Below, piece after piece: positions 11,269 to 23,619 of a stretch of DNA of 64,000 nt (within the stretch, counting starts at the first letter, position 1; each line of letters opens with the position of its first letter). The stretch covers positions 78,834,069 through 78,898,068 of the forward strand of contig CM065301.1 of the NCBI GenBank assembly GCA_032871835.1. The letters run 5' to 3'. Source of the DNA: Dipteronia dyeriana. Its lineage: Eukaryota > Streptophyta > Magnoliopsida > Sapindales > Sapindaceae. A program made the position numbers and the translations under genes. The notes beneath the pieces were generated by a model. That model was given only the letters and a program-made list of their open reading frames with translations. It did not search any database and was not told where the DNA came from.

Positions 11269-14200
11269 ATGGAGCCATCTTCCCGTCATCGTCTTTTTAA
11301 TGTCGCTCTTGATGCATTAGAATGTGGGGATTTCCAGTTGGTTTCTTGCACTAGAAGATTGTTGGGGGAAATCCCTGCTGATGAGCCTCCATTTTTAGAA
11401 GTCGATGTTTCTGGGCTTCACCCTGACGTCACTTTTAGCCTTGTATCGAGTTCTTCATCTAGTTCTGATTCTGATATTTCTGATTACAAGGTACCTCTTC
11501 GAATGATGGGAAAACATCAAAGCAGAAGTGAAGTCCGTAAGCACCACTCGGGTGATATTCTAATTAGGGAACAGTCTGTCAACGAGATCGACGTTGAAGA
11601 GACGTTCAGAACATCTCGCCTTTCTTTCTCTGCTACTTGCCCGAGTGGGTTTGATATCGAGCCAAATGTAGTCGGGGCAGACGAGATAGAAAAGTATCGT
11701 TCACGATTCGATCTGCCCAACTCGGTCACTCTGATTCCAGCGGGTGATAGAGCTGTATGGAATCCTCCCCCAGACATGGTGGCAATCTACGAATCCATGC
11801 TCTGTTGCGGCGTCACTCTTCCTTTTCAGCCATTTATTGTCTGGTTTCTGGCTGAAGCAAGGATTGCTCAGGGTCAATTAGCCCCGAACAGATATAAAAT
11901 TTTGATGTGCATGTGGAACATGTACAACCGGATGAACTTATCACCGCCATCCCCAAATAAAATCAGGCACTTCTTTACACTGAGGCAATTGGGCAAGTCG
12001 GGGACTTACTTTCTCATGTCTAATTCACTAGATTGCTGGGTCCTTAAGGGGACAAAAGTGAGTCGGGAAGATGATATCTCCGATGACCCTAAAAAGAGGG
12101 GTTTTATATGGGGATTTTCTATGTCCAACAAGTTCTGAAAGAACAGTTGGTTTTTCATCGGAGGGAGTCTCGGGCTTGAGGTTACTGTTTCAGCTGAGGG
12201 TGGTACTCGGACGGCGTTGAAGGTCCCCTGTTTCTCCTGTTCCCCCGAGATTTGGAACAAGAAGAAAATCGAGTACAGCGATGCGGAGCTGACAAGACTT
12301 GCTCGGGCAGCGGTTCACACATTGGAGAAGAGGAGCAAGACTTATCTCTTCGTTTAGTCGAAGATGATTGAGTTCTGCTTCTTTGAAAAGATTTCGGGCA
12401 ACCCCATGCGATGTAAGCGATTTTTGTAACCTTTTCCTTTCATTATATATTTTTTGTTTTGCATTCTGACGCGGTTCATTTTTTCTTCTAAGTGTATGAT
12501 ACGGACGTCGTCTGCGATCTTCAGACTCGCTAAGTGAAGTCAATTATTCAGGCGAGCAGGAAAGAAGTTTCTGGTCAAGGCAATGAGGGCATCGCCCCGC
12601 CTGAGTCCGATGAGGAGACTGATGTGGTTAAAGAGCAAGTTCCCAAAGATGTCCCTGAAGACGTATTCCAACCGACAGTTGGGGAAACTAGTGGTCCAAG
12701 TGGCCCGACTGATACTCAGCTGTCTGGAGAAGGGCAGAGGCAGAGTGAAGGTCTCGGTGAGAAGCTTGCCGAGTGGACTGAAGCTGGTGATGGAGGTAAT
12801 ACCTCTGCGGGACAGGTACCCATAGGTCCTGCATTTTTTAAAGCCTTCCAGGATGATACTCAGGAGGATCCCGCAGCTGATCTCAGTTTCCACCATTCTC
12901 AAGGTGAGAAACGGAAGGCAATCAGCTCTCCAAATCATCCTCTCAAGGTTCCTCGGGTGGTCTCTTTCATCGACTCCAGCGATGAAGATATTGTGGCTGA
13001 GACTTACATGAGTGTTGATGTTGGAGCATCGGCGGATGTGGAGGCTTCGGAGCCGAACATGGGTTCCTCTCCCCCCGAGGTTGAAGATCTAGGGGTTGAA
13101 CCCTCTAGGGTTCCTTCACATCCTTCTCCCCAGGATATGCTACGGGAGATGTCATCTGGTCGGTTTTTTATCAGAGACAACCGTTGGAGTTGTTTTCGAG
13201 ATGGCTCTCTGACTGTCCGTCATCAGAATTTTTTCAACGGTGCATCTTATGTAAGTTACCTTTTAATTGGTTTGCTTGTTTGCCCGATTCAGATTTTTAA
13301 TTAAACATTTTTTGTAGATGGTGGCCGAATTCGCTGAGCTAGTTCAGACGCAGCAACATCAAGCTGATCGAATAAGGCGTCTGGAAGCTCACCTAAAGGA
13401 AAGTGAGGATCGACGTGCTCGGGTCGAAACAGCTTATCAACAGGAGGTTAGTTCTACACAAGTTTTTACCGACCACTGTCTGGCAAAGCAGATGGAGGCC
13501 GAGGAGAGGGCTTCTTCGGCGGAAGAGAAAGCAACATCACTTCAGAACTTATGCCCCGTCCTGCAGCTGTTTTTCAGTCCGTTTTTGTTTTTATTTTTCA
13601 AAAACAATTTTGAAAATGTGTTCGTTAACTGTTTTTCATTTTATTTTCAAAAAACGAAAAAAAAAATGAAAAACAAAACTAGTGTTAAAAGTGAAAGATT
13701 TGAAAAACATAAAATACTTATTTTTCGTTTTTCGTTTTTCGTTTTTGTTTTTCATTTTGTTTTTCACTTTTTTATATATAAGAAAAATATTTTGTTTTTC
13801 ATTTTGTTTCATTTAGTTCTATAATGCGTTTCATATGGCTAGGATAAGACGGGATAATATTTTTAAATGACCAAAGTGCCCTTATATATATTCCAGAATA
13901 ATTTATTTCTAACTAGAACTAAAGCATTCATGCAATAATATATATTTATATATTATAATTATTTTATATATATTATAATATTATAAATTATAAAATAATA
14001 TATTTTATGTATATTATAATATATATATAATATTATAATATATATATAATATTATAATATATATATATATATATATTAACACTATATATATTATGATATA
14101 TATATTTATAATGTTATATATATAATATCAAATATTATATATTTATATAGTATATAATGTAATATATTATATATAAAAAATATAATATAATATAATATAA

Positions 14201-14327
14201 AATGCAATATTATAATATATTATTATAATATAAATTATAATGGTATTTAATATGTATTTTTTATATTATTATAATATATATATATATATATTAATATAAT
14301 ATATACAATTATATTTTCATTATATAG

Positions 14328-14364
<37 letters not shown>

Positions 14365-15312
14365 AATTATTTATTTATAATTTATGATCTTAGTTTTGAT
14401 TAATTCATTTTTTGATATGTTTTTTTGAATTAATTTTTGATGTGTTACTTTTGTTTAATTTAAAAATTACAATACAAAAATTATATTGGTTAATTATGTA
14501 ATCAATTTTTGATAGTTTTCTGTTAACCTACCCGACACGTTTTTTCCGTTTTCATTTTTAAAATACAGCTTTTAGTATATGCTACCAGATGCGTTTTCGG
14601 AATTCGAAACTGAAACTAAAAACACTGTTTTCATTTTCATTTTCATTTTCGAAAAATAGCAACTGAAAAACGCTTACAGGACAGGCCCTTATTGTCTTCT
14701 GCCCAAGAATCAATGCTTAAGGTCGAGCAGGAAGCGGAGCAGTCTAAGTCAGCGTATGAGCAGAAAATTAAAGATCTAGAGCGCCAAGCGTTGACAGTCG
14801 AATCCTTATCCCGGAAGGCCAGGCTGGAACTTGAAGTACAAGGGGTGGATCGTTTCAAAAGATCCCCTGCCTACGATGCTCTTCTCCTTCGGGAGTTTCA
14901 ACGAGGGCTGGTTTCAGCTGGAGAATTCTTTAAAGTCAAGAATCGGGCAACTGAAAAGGCCCGAACCAATTGGGAGCTGTCAATCAAACATCATGTGGAT
15001 CGGTCCTTGGAGTCTCTTCAGACTCAAATGAAGGAATGGAGAGCTTACTGCCGTAGCCGAGGCAAAGAGCCCCATCCTATGCATTTAGAGATTCCATCCG
15101 AACATTCCCTCTCGACCTTCTATGCCAGTCAAGAGTCGATCGTGGAGGGTGTGGAGCCTGATGTCGAGTCGATTCTAGGAGAGGATTACAGCCAATGGAT
15201 GGATGACTCAGTCGACACAATTGCTTGGCCTTCTAACAAAAGTTTGTTTCGTGAGTACGAGATGGTGTCTGACCCGAGTATTGGCAAGGGCTCTAAATCC
15301 TCACATTCCTGA
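11269..15312 (+). pseudogene. Antisense gene of the Tat element, gypsy-type 'transposase 28'-like, coiled-coil
   Basis: This spliced gene runs opposite to the retrotransposon's own genes, between integrase and the 3' LTR, as in other Tat elements. The first exon (11269 to about 12411) encodes a domain I recognise as the plant 'putative gypsy type transposon' family: YESMLCCGVTLPFQPFIVWF then GQLAPNRYKILMCMWNMYNR. Then come an acidic low-complexity exon (about 12552-13253), with a basic patch EKRKAISSPNHPLKVPRV, and a coiled-coil exon (from 13318, ending HS-stop at 15312). Stops at 12136 (apparently TGG to TGA) and 12355 break exon 1. A MITE at 13552-14688 splits the coiled-coil exon; with the MITE and one TTA removed the frame runs on unchanged. 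The function of this gene is unknown in any Tat element. It is not a host gene, because it lies inside the LTRs. Confidence 0.8.
13552..14688. mobile_element. Harbinger/Tourist-like MITE inside the Tat antisense gene
   Basis: The ends are inverted repeats: the right end reads (complement) GGGCCTGTCCTGTAAGCG then TTTTTCAGT, the left end TGCCCCGTCCTGCAGCTG then TTTTTCAGT. They are flanked by TTA on both sides (13549-13551 and 14689-14691). GGCC-starting ends with a TTA duplication fit the PIF/Harbinger superfamily. The 1137-bp interior is AT-rich and dominated by long TA-dinucleotide runs (13930-14360). No coding capacity. Confidence 0.85.
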
Positions 15313-15476
15313 CTTGTATATAGGATTTTTTTTGTACTCTTTGTAAACAATTTTTTGTAAAGAGTTCTTACTGTAACCATTATTTTGAAAGATCAGTAAA
15401 ATTTTGAGTAGCTTTTCTGAATATGGTGTTTTGATTCTATTGCTTCGTGAAATTTCTTTAACTTGACTATGGTTGC

Positions 15477-15795
15477 TGAGTATCTTATTAAACCAGCTTT
15501 TTCTGACGTTCGCGTAACTTAACCGAGTATCTTATTAAACCGGTTGCCACCCGAATAATGCCAAGTATCTTATTAAACTAGCTAACTCTGATGTTTGGGT
15601 AACTTCTCTGAGTATCTTATTAAACCGGTTGTCACCCGAATAATGCCAAGTATTTTATTAAACTGACTGTTGTAATCTTTATGCCAAGTATCTTATTAAA
15701 CTGGCCAACTCTGATGTTCGGGTAACTTCTCCGAGTATCTTATTAAACCGGTTGTCACCCGAATAATGCCAAGTATCTTATTAAACTGGCTGTTA
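15477..15795. repeat. Tandem repeat in the Tat untranslated region
   Basis: The word AGTATCTTATTAAAC recurs about eight times, alternating between two flanking contexts (ACCGGTTGTCACCCGAATAA and AACTCTGATGTTCGGGTAAC), making a higher-order period a little over 120 bp. It lies between the end of the antisense gene and the integrase end. Tandem repeats here are known in Tat/Ogre relatives and can seed genomic satellites. Confidence 0.85.
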
Positions 15796-16319
15796 TTATT
15801 AACTGTGTCATCTTAAAACAGAAAAGTAGGTTTATACTTGTGTTTCATACACGGTTGCTACCCGAACATTACATCATGACTCACCATAATCATATGTTCC
15901 GAGCCCTTATTCATTACCGAGGACGTCTCCCCAGTTTTTATGTGCAAGGGTTTTACCGAATCGTTAAGCCTTTTTCTGAATTGCTTAACACAGCTACGCA
16001 TTTCATCGGAATTTTTCCAGATAGCGTCCCGAGCTGGTGCATCGGGTTTGCCTTTTTGCTAAGGTCATTTGACCTTACTCGGCTGGAATGATCTTTCGAG
16101 CTTCTCCGCCCATTCTAGATTTAATGGTCCTTAGTATTCTATTTGCATGTTTTTATTATCATGCTTGTCTTCCATATGTTCTTATTATCATATGCTTTCT
16201 TTTTGAAATCCAGAGTTTGATTTTTTATTTATAACTGTAAAATTAGTAAAGTTTTAAATTTCACAGCTAATATATATCCTAATTAAAATTGTCCTGACTA
16301 GAAAAAATAACAAAATAAT

Positions 16320-17407
16320 TTAAGGATATAAAATCTTCAGATATTGGGCATTGCATGGTCGGGGTAAATCCCCTTCATTGGGTCGTGCAATCCAATATGC
16401 TCCATGGCCAGCTATTCCTTCGATCTTGTACGGGTCTTCCCATTTATCAACTAGGGATCCTGTAGCTTTATTTTTTGTGTTCAATGACACCTTCCTGAGC
16501 ACCAGGTCTCCTAGCTAGAATTTTCTGACCCGAACGTGAGAGTTGTAGTGGCGAGCTACTCTTTGCTGATATGCCATATTTCGTTTTCGGGACTTCTCCC
16601 TTTTCTATTCTAGCTCATCTAGACTTTGTAATAGCATTTCAACGTTCTGATCTTCATCATATAACCTGACCCGAGGTGACATATACGATGTTTCTATAGG
16701 GATAGCAGCTTCTGTTCCAAACGCTAAAGTGAATGGAGTCTCTCCTGTTGATGTTCTTGCTGTTGTCCGATATGCCCATAATACTTCGGGATGCTTTTCA
16801 ACCCAGCTTCCTTTCTTGGCATCTAGCTTTGCTTTGATTGTGTGCTTGATGATTTTGTTCATTGCTTCTACCTGCCCATTTGTTTGAGGGTGGGCAGGTT
16901 TGGTATAGTAATTGGCAATCTGGTATTCTTTACACAGCTGTCTGAATTTCAGGTTATCGAACTGAGTGCCATTGTCATTGATTATAGTGCTTGGGACTCT
17001 AAACCTATAAAGTATATTCTTTTTCACGAAATTTATGGTGTTTGCTTCAGTGATATGCACTAATGATTCAGCTTCTACCCACTTTGTGAAATAGTCAACA
17101 GCTACTATGGCATGCTTCGCTCCACCCATATCCCAGCTGGTATTGGACCGATTAGATCCAAACCCCACATGGAAAATGGACATGGGGACGTGAGGTTTCT
17201 GAGCTGCTCAGGGGGCTGTCGGATGTCATTAGCAATTCTTTGGCAAGTATTGCAACTTTCTGAACACTGCTGTGCATCTGAGAATAGAGTAGGCCAATAA
17301 TAGTCTTGCCTGAGTACCTTATGTGCCAAACTTTTACCCCCAATGTGGTTTCCGCAAACTCTTCCATGGATTTTCTGTAATATCCGATATGTATCTGCCT
17401 CTGACAC
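16320..17407 (-). pseudogene. Tat integrase, frameshifted
   Basis: The N-terminal zinc-binding part is at 17407-17105 (HGRVCGNHIGGKSLAHKVLR followed by CSESCNTC, giving the H/H/C/C set). The catalytic core is in another frame from about 17130 to 16605. Its acidic residues are visible: D in VAVDYFTKWVEAE, D in IINDNGTQF, E in HPQTNGQVEAMNK. The frame break sits at GPIPAGIW. The C-terminal part (16502-16320: WEDPYKIEGIAGHGAYWIA) lies past further interruptions. No chromodomain is seen, consistent with Tat. Confidence 0.88.
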
Positions 17408-17428
17408 ACATCTTTGGAGCGTTCGGGA

Positions 17429-18122
17429 TTACCCCCTTCTGTATAGTTCTCCTCCAACCAATGTGTACCAGGTTGATCTATACCTGATACGTTTTGCTTG
17501 TAAAGGATCTTCCGGAAGCATACCTTCTTCCAGGAACCTTTTCAGCTGAGTCATCCAACCATCAGGCAGTGTTTGGATTTCTGAATTTTCTAAGTTTTTC
17601 AGTTCAGCTGTGTTTGGTCTGAGGAGATGCGCAACCAGAATAGTCTTTGGTCTGATTGTGGTTGTTGCTGACGCTAGTTTGGACAATACGTCTGCCTTTT
17701 CATTCTCTTCCCTGGGGATCTGGGTCATCTTGTATTCCTTGAATTTCAAGATGAGCTATTTTGAAATGTCACGGTAGGCTATTATGCCTTCATCCTTGGC
17801 TTGGTACTCGTCCAAGACTTGGTTGACAACTACCTGTGAATCGCTGAATATCTCAACTTCATCCGCCCCGAGAGCTATACAGACTGAGTCCAGCTAAGAG
17901 TGCCTCGTAATCGGCTTGATTGTTGGTTGCTTTGAAATCAAATCTCAGGGCACATTCAACCTTATCTCCTTCTAGAGTGCATACTACGATCCCTGCCACG
18001 CTACCATGAGTGTTTGAAGAGCCATCTACATACAATTTCCATGGGAACTTTTTGCTCAACATTCTTTTTGCTTCTAGGTTGGCTCTGTAAACTCTGCTAT
18101 AAAATCTGCCACTGCTTGTCAT
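17429..18122 (-). pseudogene. Tat second RNase H (archaeal type) and linker
   Basis: The block WKLYVDGSSNTHGSVAGIVV and ATNNQADYEALLAGL supplies the first Asp and the Glu of an RNase H fold. It continues after a frame break as IPREENEKADVLSKLAS at about 17720-17670. The segment WYTLVGGELYRRG leads into integrase. This duplicated RNase H is the defining feature of the Tat lineage. Confidence 0.82.
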
Positions 18123-19428
18123 TTGAGGGATTTCTTAGGGACATAGTGGATGTCGAATTCACTTAGCTCGATAACCCATTTAGTCAGTCTTCCTGAAATC
18201 TCTGGCTTCTATAGAATTTGCTTTAATGGGCAGTCGGTGAGAACCTGGATTGTATTTGCTTGAAAATATGGCCTTAGCTTTCTTGCTGCCAAAACTAATG
18301 CTAGGGCCATTTTCTCTTCCTGTGAATACCTGGTTTCGACTGGTAGAAGTGTCTTGCTGGTGTAGTACACTGGCTTCTGTACTATATCTTCTGTTCTAAC
18401 TAGGGCTTAGCTTGCTGTTAGTTCTGTGATTGATAAATATACTTGAGTATCTCTCCAATCTGTGGTTTTGAGAGGATGGGTGCCTGCCCTAGGTATTCCT
18501 TGATTTTCAGAAAAGCCTGTTCACACTTTTCATTCCATTCAAGTCATTTTCCTTTTTTGATTACTTTAAAAAAGGGTGAGCATATGTCTGTTGTTTTTGA
18601 GATGAATCTTCCCAAGGAAGCTAAGCATCCTGTTGGGCGCTGCACTTCTTTAAGTGTCTTTGGTGAATACATTTTCTGCAGGGCCTGAATCTTCTCAGTG
18701 TTGACTTCGATTCCTCTTTGGTGACCTTGAAATCCCAGGAATCTTCCTGAAGGAACTCTGAATAAACACTTGTTTGGATTTAGCTTCATCTGGTATTTCC
18801 TTATGACATCAAATGTCTCTTGCAGATCCGAAGTATGCTTGTCTGCTGCGATGCTCTTGGTCAAAATGTCATCAATGTATACTTCCATGTTCATTCCTAT
18901 TTGCCGTGAAAAGATTTTGTTGACCAACCTTTGATAGGTTGCTCCTACGTTTTTCAATCCGAAGGGCATCACTGTATTACAGTATAAACCCTGATCAGTT
19001 GTGAATGCTATTTTTTCTTCGTCGGCCTTGTTCATCCTGATCTGGTTATACCCGGAATAAGCATCCATGAAACTTAGCAATTCGTGGTCTGATGTTGAAT
19101 CCACTAACTGATCTATCCTCGGAAGTGGGAAACTATCTTTCGGGCACGCCTTATTCAGATCTGTAAAATCTACTCGCATCCTCCATTGTCCATTCTTCTT
19201 TTGGACGATGACTACATTAGCCACCTGTTGAGGGTAATTGACCTCTCTAATCGATTCTACAGCGAGTAGCTTCTCTACTTCCTGTTTAATTGTCTGACTC
19301 TTTTTAAGATTGAATGATCTTCTCTTTTGTATCACCGGTTTTGCATTCGGGTCTACTGTGAGATGGTGAGATATTATTCGGGCATCTATCTCGACCATGT
19401 CTTCATGACTCCAAGCGAACACATCCAT
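18123..19428 (-). pseudogene. Tat reverse transcriptase and first RNase H
   Basis: The reverse transcriptase is open from 19428 to 18544, with VNYPQQVANVVIVQKKNGQW, WRMRVDFTDLNKACPKDSFP, LSFMDAYSGYNQIRM, MPFGLKNVGATYQRLVN and the active-site box YIDDIL. The RNase H that follows (18543-18123, starting near LEWNEKCEQAFLKIKEYL) is riddled with stops. The polymerase segment is the best-preserved coding part of the retrotransposon. Confidence 0.9.
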
Positions 19429-19953
19429 GTATTCTTTAAGTAGATCAATGAGGCTTTGTTTGACTCTTCCTTCCAGGTTAGCCCCGATCTTGACCTTTTT
19501 GTATGGTTCATTTTCTTTAAAGGTGATTTCTTCTACCGGTTCAGTTTTGGATTCATTCGGCTCTTCCTTTGGATCTAATTCGAATGATAGTGGCTTTTCA
19601 TTCTGACTCGGCTGTGTTATAGTGCAAACCTGTTCATTCTTGTCCTAGTATACTGACATGTTAGCTCTTCGGGCCATCTATTGGGATCCCTTGACTACCC
19701 CGACCCCCTGTTCGGTTGGGAATTTGAACATTAAGGCTTAAGTGGCTGTTACGGCCTTAGTTTTATTCAGGAATGGTCATCTCAATAGTGCATTATATGG
19801 CCAATTGTCCAAGTCTACCACCACGAAGTAGAGCAATACAGTTCTCTGGCAAGGTGCCACTCCAATCTTCACAGGTAGCTTTATCGTCCCGAGTGATCTG
19901 ACCTCAACTCCCCTGAATCCTCTGAGTGGGGTATGGAAGGGTTGTAGGTTCTT

Positions 19954-20480
19954 TCAGTCTAACCTGAGTTGATCGTAGACGGCTACATTGAGAATGTTTG
20001 CTGAGCTTCCATTATCTATCAGGATTCTCCTGACTTTCCGGTGACCAATCCGGGCACTTATGACCAAGGCTTCATTTGGCCGAACATCAACACCGTGTGA
20101 GTCTGCTTCTGTGAATGTTATTGGGTCCCATTCTTCCTTTACCCTCGTCGGGTCTAGCTCGACCGAGTTTATATCAAAGTTATTTCTTACTTCTAATGCT
20201 TCTCTGATTTCCTGAGTTCGCTCTCGGTTACTTCTTCCAGTGGATGGTCCTCCAAAGATTGTATGAATTACTTGATTGGCCTCTGGACTGGTCCTCTGAC
20301 TTCGACCAGAGCTGTGATCGGCCCTGATCTCTTTCTTTTCTTTTGATTTTTCATCCCTTTTTAAGATCACATCCTGTAAATGTCTTTCCCGAATGAGGGT
20401 TTCTATGTAATCTCTGAGCTGGTAACACTTGGAGGTCTCATGACCGGTTTCCTTATGGAATCTGCAGTATTTGGTTGTAT
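19954..20480 (-). pseudogene. Tat zinc motif and aspartic protease
   Basis: A zinc-knuckle-like motif YCRFHKETGHETSKCYQLRD is encoded near 20478-20420. It runs in frame into the protease, whose active site reads ILIDNGSSANIL; Tat proteases usually have VDGGSS or a similar sequence. From 19953 down to 19429 the linker to the polymerase contains many stops. Confidence 0.8.
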
Positions 20481-20585
20481 CTCACCGAGCAAACTGAGAT
20501 TGACGGCGTGACTCTTGTACCATATTATTTGTTTCTAGAATGACCAGGATTTCCTCCTGTTTTTTTTTAAAGGGGTGTAGTTGGT

Positions 20586-21787
20586 TTATCGTCCTTGGTA
20601 TTTTTCTGTGGTCTGCTCGGAATTAAGCCCGTTACCCCCGTCCTTGCTCTTTTCTTTGTCGTTTCCTTTATGTTTTCCCTTCTGGTTCTGCCCTTTGGAC
20701 TCGGTGTCCTTCTGTTCGAGTTTTCCTCCATGCATGTAGCATCCTCCCGTGGCTAACTCTTCTTCCTCGGCTAGTGCATATCCTCCCGCCATATCCATTA
20801 TGTCTGCATATCTGGTCAGACGGGCTCTTCTTAAATCAAAAGATAGCCGTCCATTCTGCAGATTGTTGATGAATACAGAGATTATTGCTTCATCGTTTGC
20901 ACTGCCAATTTCTGATACCGCTTGGCCGAATCTCCCCAGGTATTTCTTCAGTGACTCATCTTTTCCTTGCTTTATTTGAGCAAGGTGAGCCACTAACTTT
21001 TTCTTGTGAACATTACTCAAAAATTGCCTTGAGAAGCTCCTGCTCAGTTCACTAAAATTTCTGATGCTTGCTAAGGGCAATCTCCCGAACCACCTTGAAC
21101 CCATATCTCCCAGAGTTTGTGGAAAGTTGAGACATAGTAAGGGTTCATTGTGAACATACTGAGCCATGGCACTTTTATAGCGTCTCAAGTGCTCTTTTGA
21201 GTCTGTGTCCTTCTTGAATTGCTCCACGTGCGGCATCTTGAACCTTTCTGGGAATGGAGTCCGTAAGATTTCCCTGATGAATGGACTGTCAGAATCATTA
21301 TCAGATAAATCGTTACACCCATAACGTCTGACCAATGCGTCCATCTGTCGTCTATTGTTCTCGACTTCTCGAGTTAGGCTTTGGATTACAACGTCCCTGT
21401 TTCCCACCGGACCTCCCTGATGGTTGAACCGCTGAGTGATTGTCATTCCTCTTTCAGGTTTTTCGCTTTGATGTTGGGTTTCACTTATGATTCCATGATG
21501 ACGCTTACGATGGTACCGATCGCTATCTTCTGATGACGACCGATCCCTATGCCGGTCATGTTTGCGGTGTCTAGTACGGACTGTCTGATCCTTGTTCTGC
21601 TTCTAGCGTGGTAGTTCCTCTTTAGATGTTTCACGTCCAACCCGTTTGATTGGAGTAAGGTTCTTTTCAGGAATGTAGGTTGGTTCTCTGTTGTTGCAGT
21701 GAGATCAAGTGAGGTACTGCCAACATGGAAGTTATCCGGAGATTTTTGGACATCCCCGAAACTGCTTCTGCTTCTGCTTCCTTCCAT
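20586..21787 (-). pseudogene. Tat gag, frameshifted
   Basis: The capsid-like region is at 21446-20586: REILRTPFPERFKMPHVEQF, then the retrotransposon-gag block GDMGSRWFGRLPLASIRNFS and FSRQFLSNVHKKKLVAHLAQ. The N-terminal part (from 21787: MEGSRSRSSFGDVQKSPDNF) is in another frame. The joining region around 21600-21480 encodes an Arg/His/Asp-rich stretch (RHRKHDRHRDRSSSEDSD) only when the frame changes, so there is one shift near 21600. Confidence 0.85.
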
Positions 21788-21812
21788 TGTTTTTAATCAA
21801 GTCGAATGTTCA

Positions 21813-21830
21813 ACCCTCATTCTAGTGCCA
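21813..21830 (-). other. Primer binding site of the Tat element
   Basis: On the minus strand TGGCACTAGAATGAGGG starts three bases after the 5' LTR. It begins with the TGG expected for pairing with the CCA tail of a tRNA. I cannot name the tRNA without a database. Confidence 0.6.
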
Positions 21831-21833
21831 ATC

Positions 21834-22718
21834 GTTGACGTTGATTTCTGAATTGTATCAGAAAAGCCAACAATGATTGGATTTCCACTGTGATTTTAAA
21901 GAGAGAGAGGAGGAGAAAGTAAACAAGACACGAGTTTTTTACGTGGTAAAACTCCGATGATCGGAGAAACGTTCAAGGGTGGTTGAATGATCAACCGAGC
22001 CAAAATCCACTATGAATTTATGATGTTACAAGCTCTCGATCTCTCTTTCTTCTCTCTGTATTTTTCTATGATTGTTCTCTATATCTTTTTTGCCGAGATT
22101 ATGGGTCTATTTATATGTTTATAGAGCCCTAATCTGCTTTGTACAAGTAATGGATCTTTGTATTTAATTACAATTATTCACTTGTTTGAAGCTGATTATC
22201 TTCTTTCCTGTTCCGTAGTCTTGTATTGACATCGAATGAGATTCTAGTAATGTAGTCTGATTTGGACTTATTTCCTTATAAGAGTAGTCTTTTTGAAGAA
22301 GTAAAGTTGTTGCATGATTGGGAACCTTTCCTGTTTAATATTCTATTTTTATTGTGATTCCTTTTTGATATGGATATCTCCGTGCATCCTAATTACTTGA
22401 TCCACGTGAGCTATGCACTGGGGATTTTATTTGATTTTCATCATGTTTGTCCCGAGTAAGAGCAATACCTGTTGGTCCCGAGTAGAGCCATTTGATCCCG
22501 AGTAGAAACGTCATTTAACCAGTCCCGAGTGTCGTTAACTGATCTCAAGCATTTGATTGACCCTGAGTAGGTTTTATTCAACATCTGCTTACTCGGATTT
22601 TCTCTTCTTTGGCGATGTCTTGTAGGATATTTTCTTAATGCCTATTCGGATATCCACTTGGCAATTTATCCTCTTTATTGATGACGTGTACATGCGATAA
22701 AATTCACATATGACACCA
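21834..22718 (-). repeat. Tat 5' LTR (right copy)
   Basis: Co-linear with the left LTR. It has fewer GTCCCGAGTAG units and lacks the small duplication near the end. On the minus strand its outer end reads TGGTGTCATATG, where the left copy has TATTGTCATATG, so the exact first bases are uncertain. Confidence 0.9.
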
Positions 22719-22859
22719 TCTCTACAAAATTCTCTACATTTTCCACCAACACACCAAATTTTAAAGGTACAATTTTGTTATTACTTTTGCTCAAACATTT
22801 TTTCATAGTAAATTTATATGTTTATGTTTAGACTGTAGTTACTAAATGAAAACGTTTTT

Positions 22860-23490
22860 ATTTAGTTAGTTAGTTTATCAATTTTTGGGCTTTAATGTTA
22901 ATATTATTTGTTTAGTTTATTGAGATTTTTAAGTTTAGTAGTAATTTTAATATTTGTTATTAGTAAATTTAGAAAATTAATTTGTATTACTGAATTTAAT
23001 TTTTATAATAAGTAAATTATGAATGTTAAGTGTAGTAGTTAAGTTTAATATTTTTTGTTCATAAATTATGAATTTTTAGTGTAGTTGTTTATTTTAATAT
23101 TTTTGGTGAGTATATTATAAATTTTAAGTGTAGTAGTTAATTTGAATAAGTTTTATTAGTAAATTAAGATTTTTATGTGTAGTATTTAATTTAATATTTG
23201 TTGTTAGTAAATTTATCAATTTAATTTGTAGTACTGAATTTAATATTTTTTGTTAGTAAATTATGAATTTTTTGTGTAGTTGTTTATTATAATATTTTTT
23301 TCAGTATATTATGAATTTTTAGTGTAGTGGTTAATTTTAATAAGTTTTATTAGCATATTAAGATTTTTATGTGTAGCATTTCATTTCATATGTGTTGTTA
23401 GTAAATTTATCAATTTTTTTTGTAGTAGTGAATTTAAGATTTTTTGTTAGTATATTATGATTTTTTTGTTTATTTAATTTGTTTTTGAAG
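22860..23490. repeat. Degenerate AT-rich tandem repeats in the presumed hAT leader intron
   Basis: Units of about 58 bp around GTTAGTAAATTATGAATTTTT and GTGTAGTAGTTAATTT repeat about ten times. A higher-order copy of roughly 230-240 bp is visible when the blocks from about 23110 and 23335 are compared. The stretch follows a donor-like AAAGGTAC at about 22765 and precedes the transposase start, consistent with a leader intron. Confidence 0.7.
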
Positions 23491-23619
23491 TAAAATAATA
23501 ATTGTAAGAGTGGTATTATTTTTATTAATTATTGTTAGTAAATTAATATTATTGTTAGTAAATATTGATTTTTAATTTGAATATTAACGACTATAGTGCT
23601 CATATTTTTACTTCATATA

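Larger units (their letters stand above)
9857..22718 (-). mobile_element. Ty3/gypsy LTR retrotransposon, Tat type, with antisense gene
   Basis: Two long terminal repeats of about 0.9 kb bound a 12.9-kb element read on the minus strand in the order gag, protease, reverse transcriptase, RNase H, a second (archaeal-type) RNase H, integrase. The extra RNase H, the large size and an antisense gene between integrase and the 3' LTR are hallmarks of the Tat lineage. TCTC occurs outside both ends (9853-9856 and 22719-22722) when the element is bounded TG...CA on the plus strand; TCTCT also matches if the border shifts by one base, so the duplication is 4-5 bp and slightly ambiguous. Every pol segment has stops or frameshifts. 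The two LTRs differ by scattered substitutions and copy number of short internal repeats, so the insertion is not recent. Confidence 0.92.

Noticed and set aside
11269..15312. Treating the plus-strand gene as a host gene
   Set aside because: It sits between the LTRs of the Tat element and matches the antisense gene known from that lineage.
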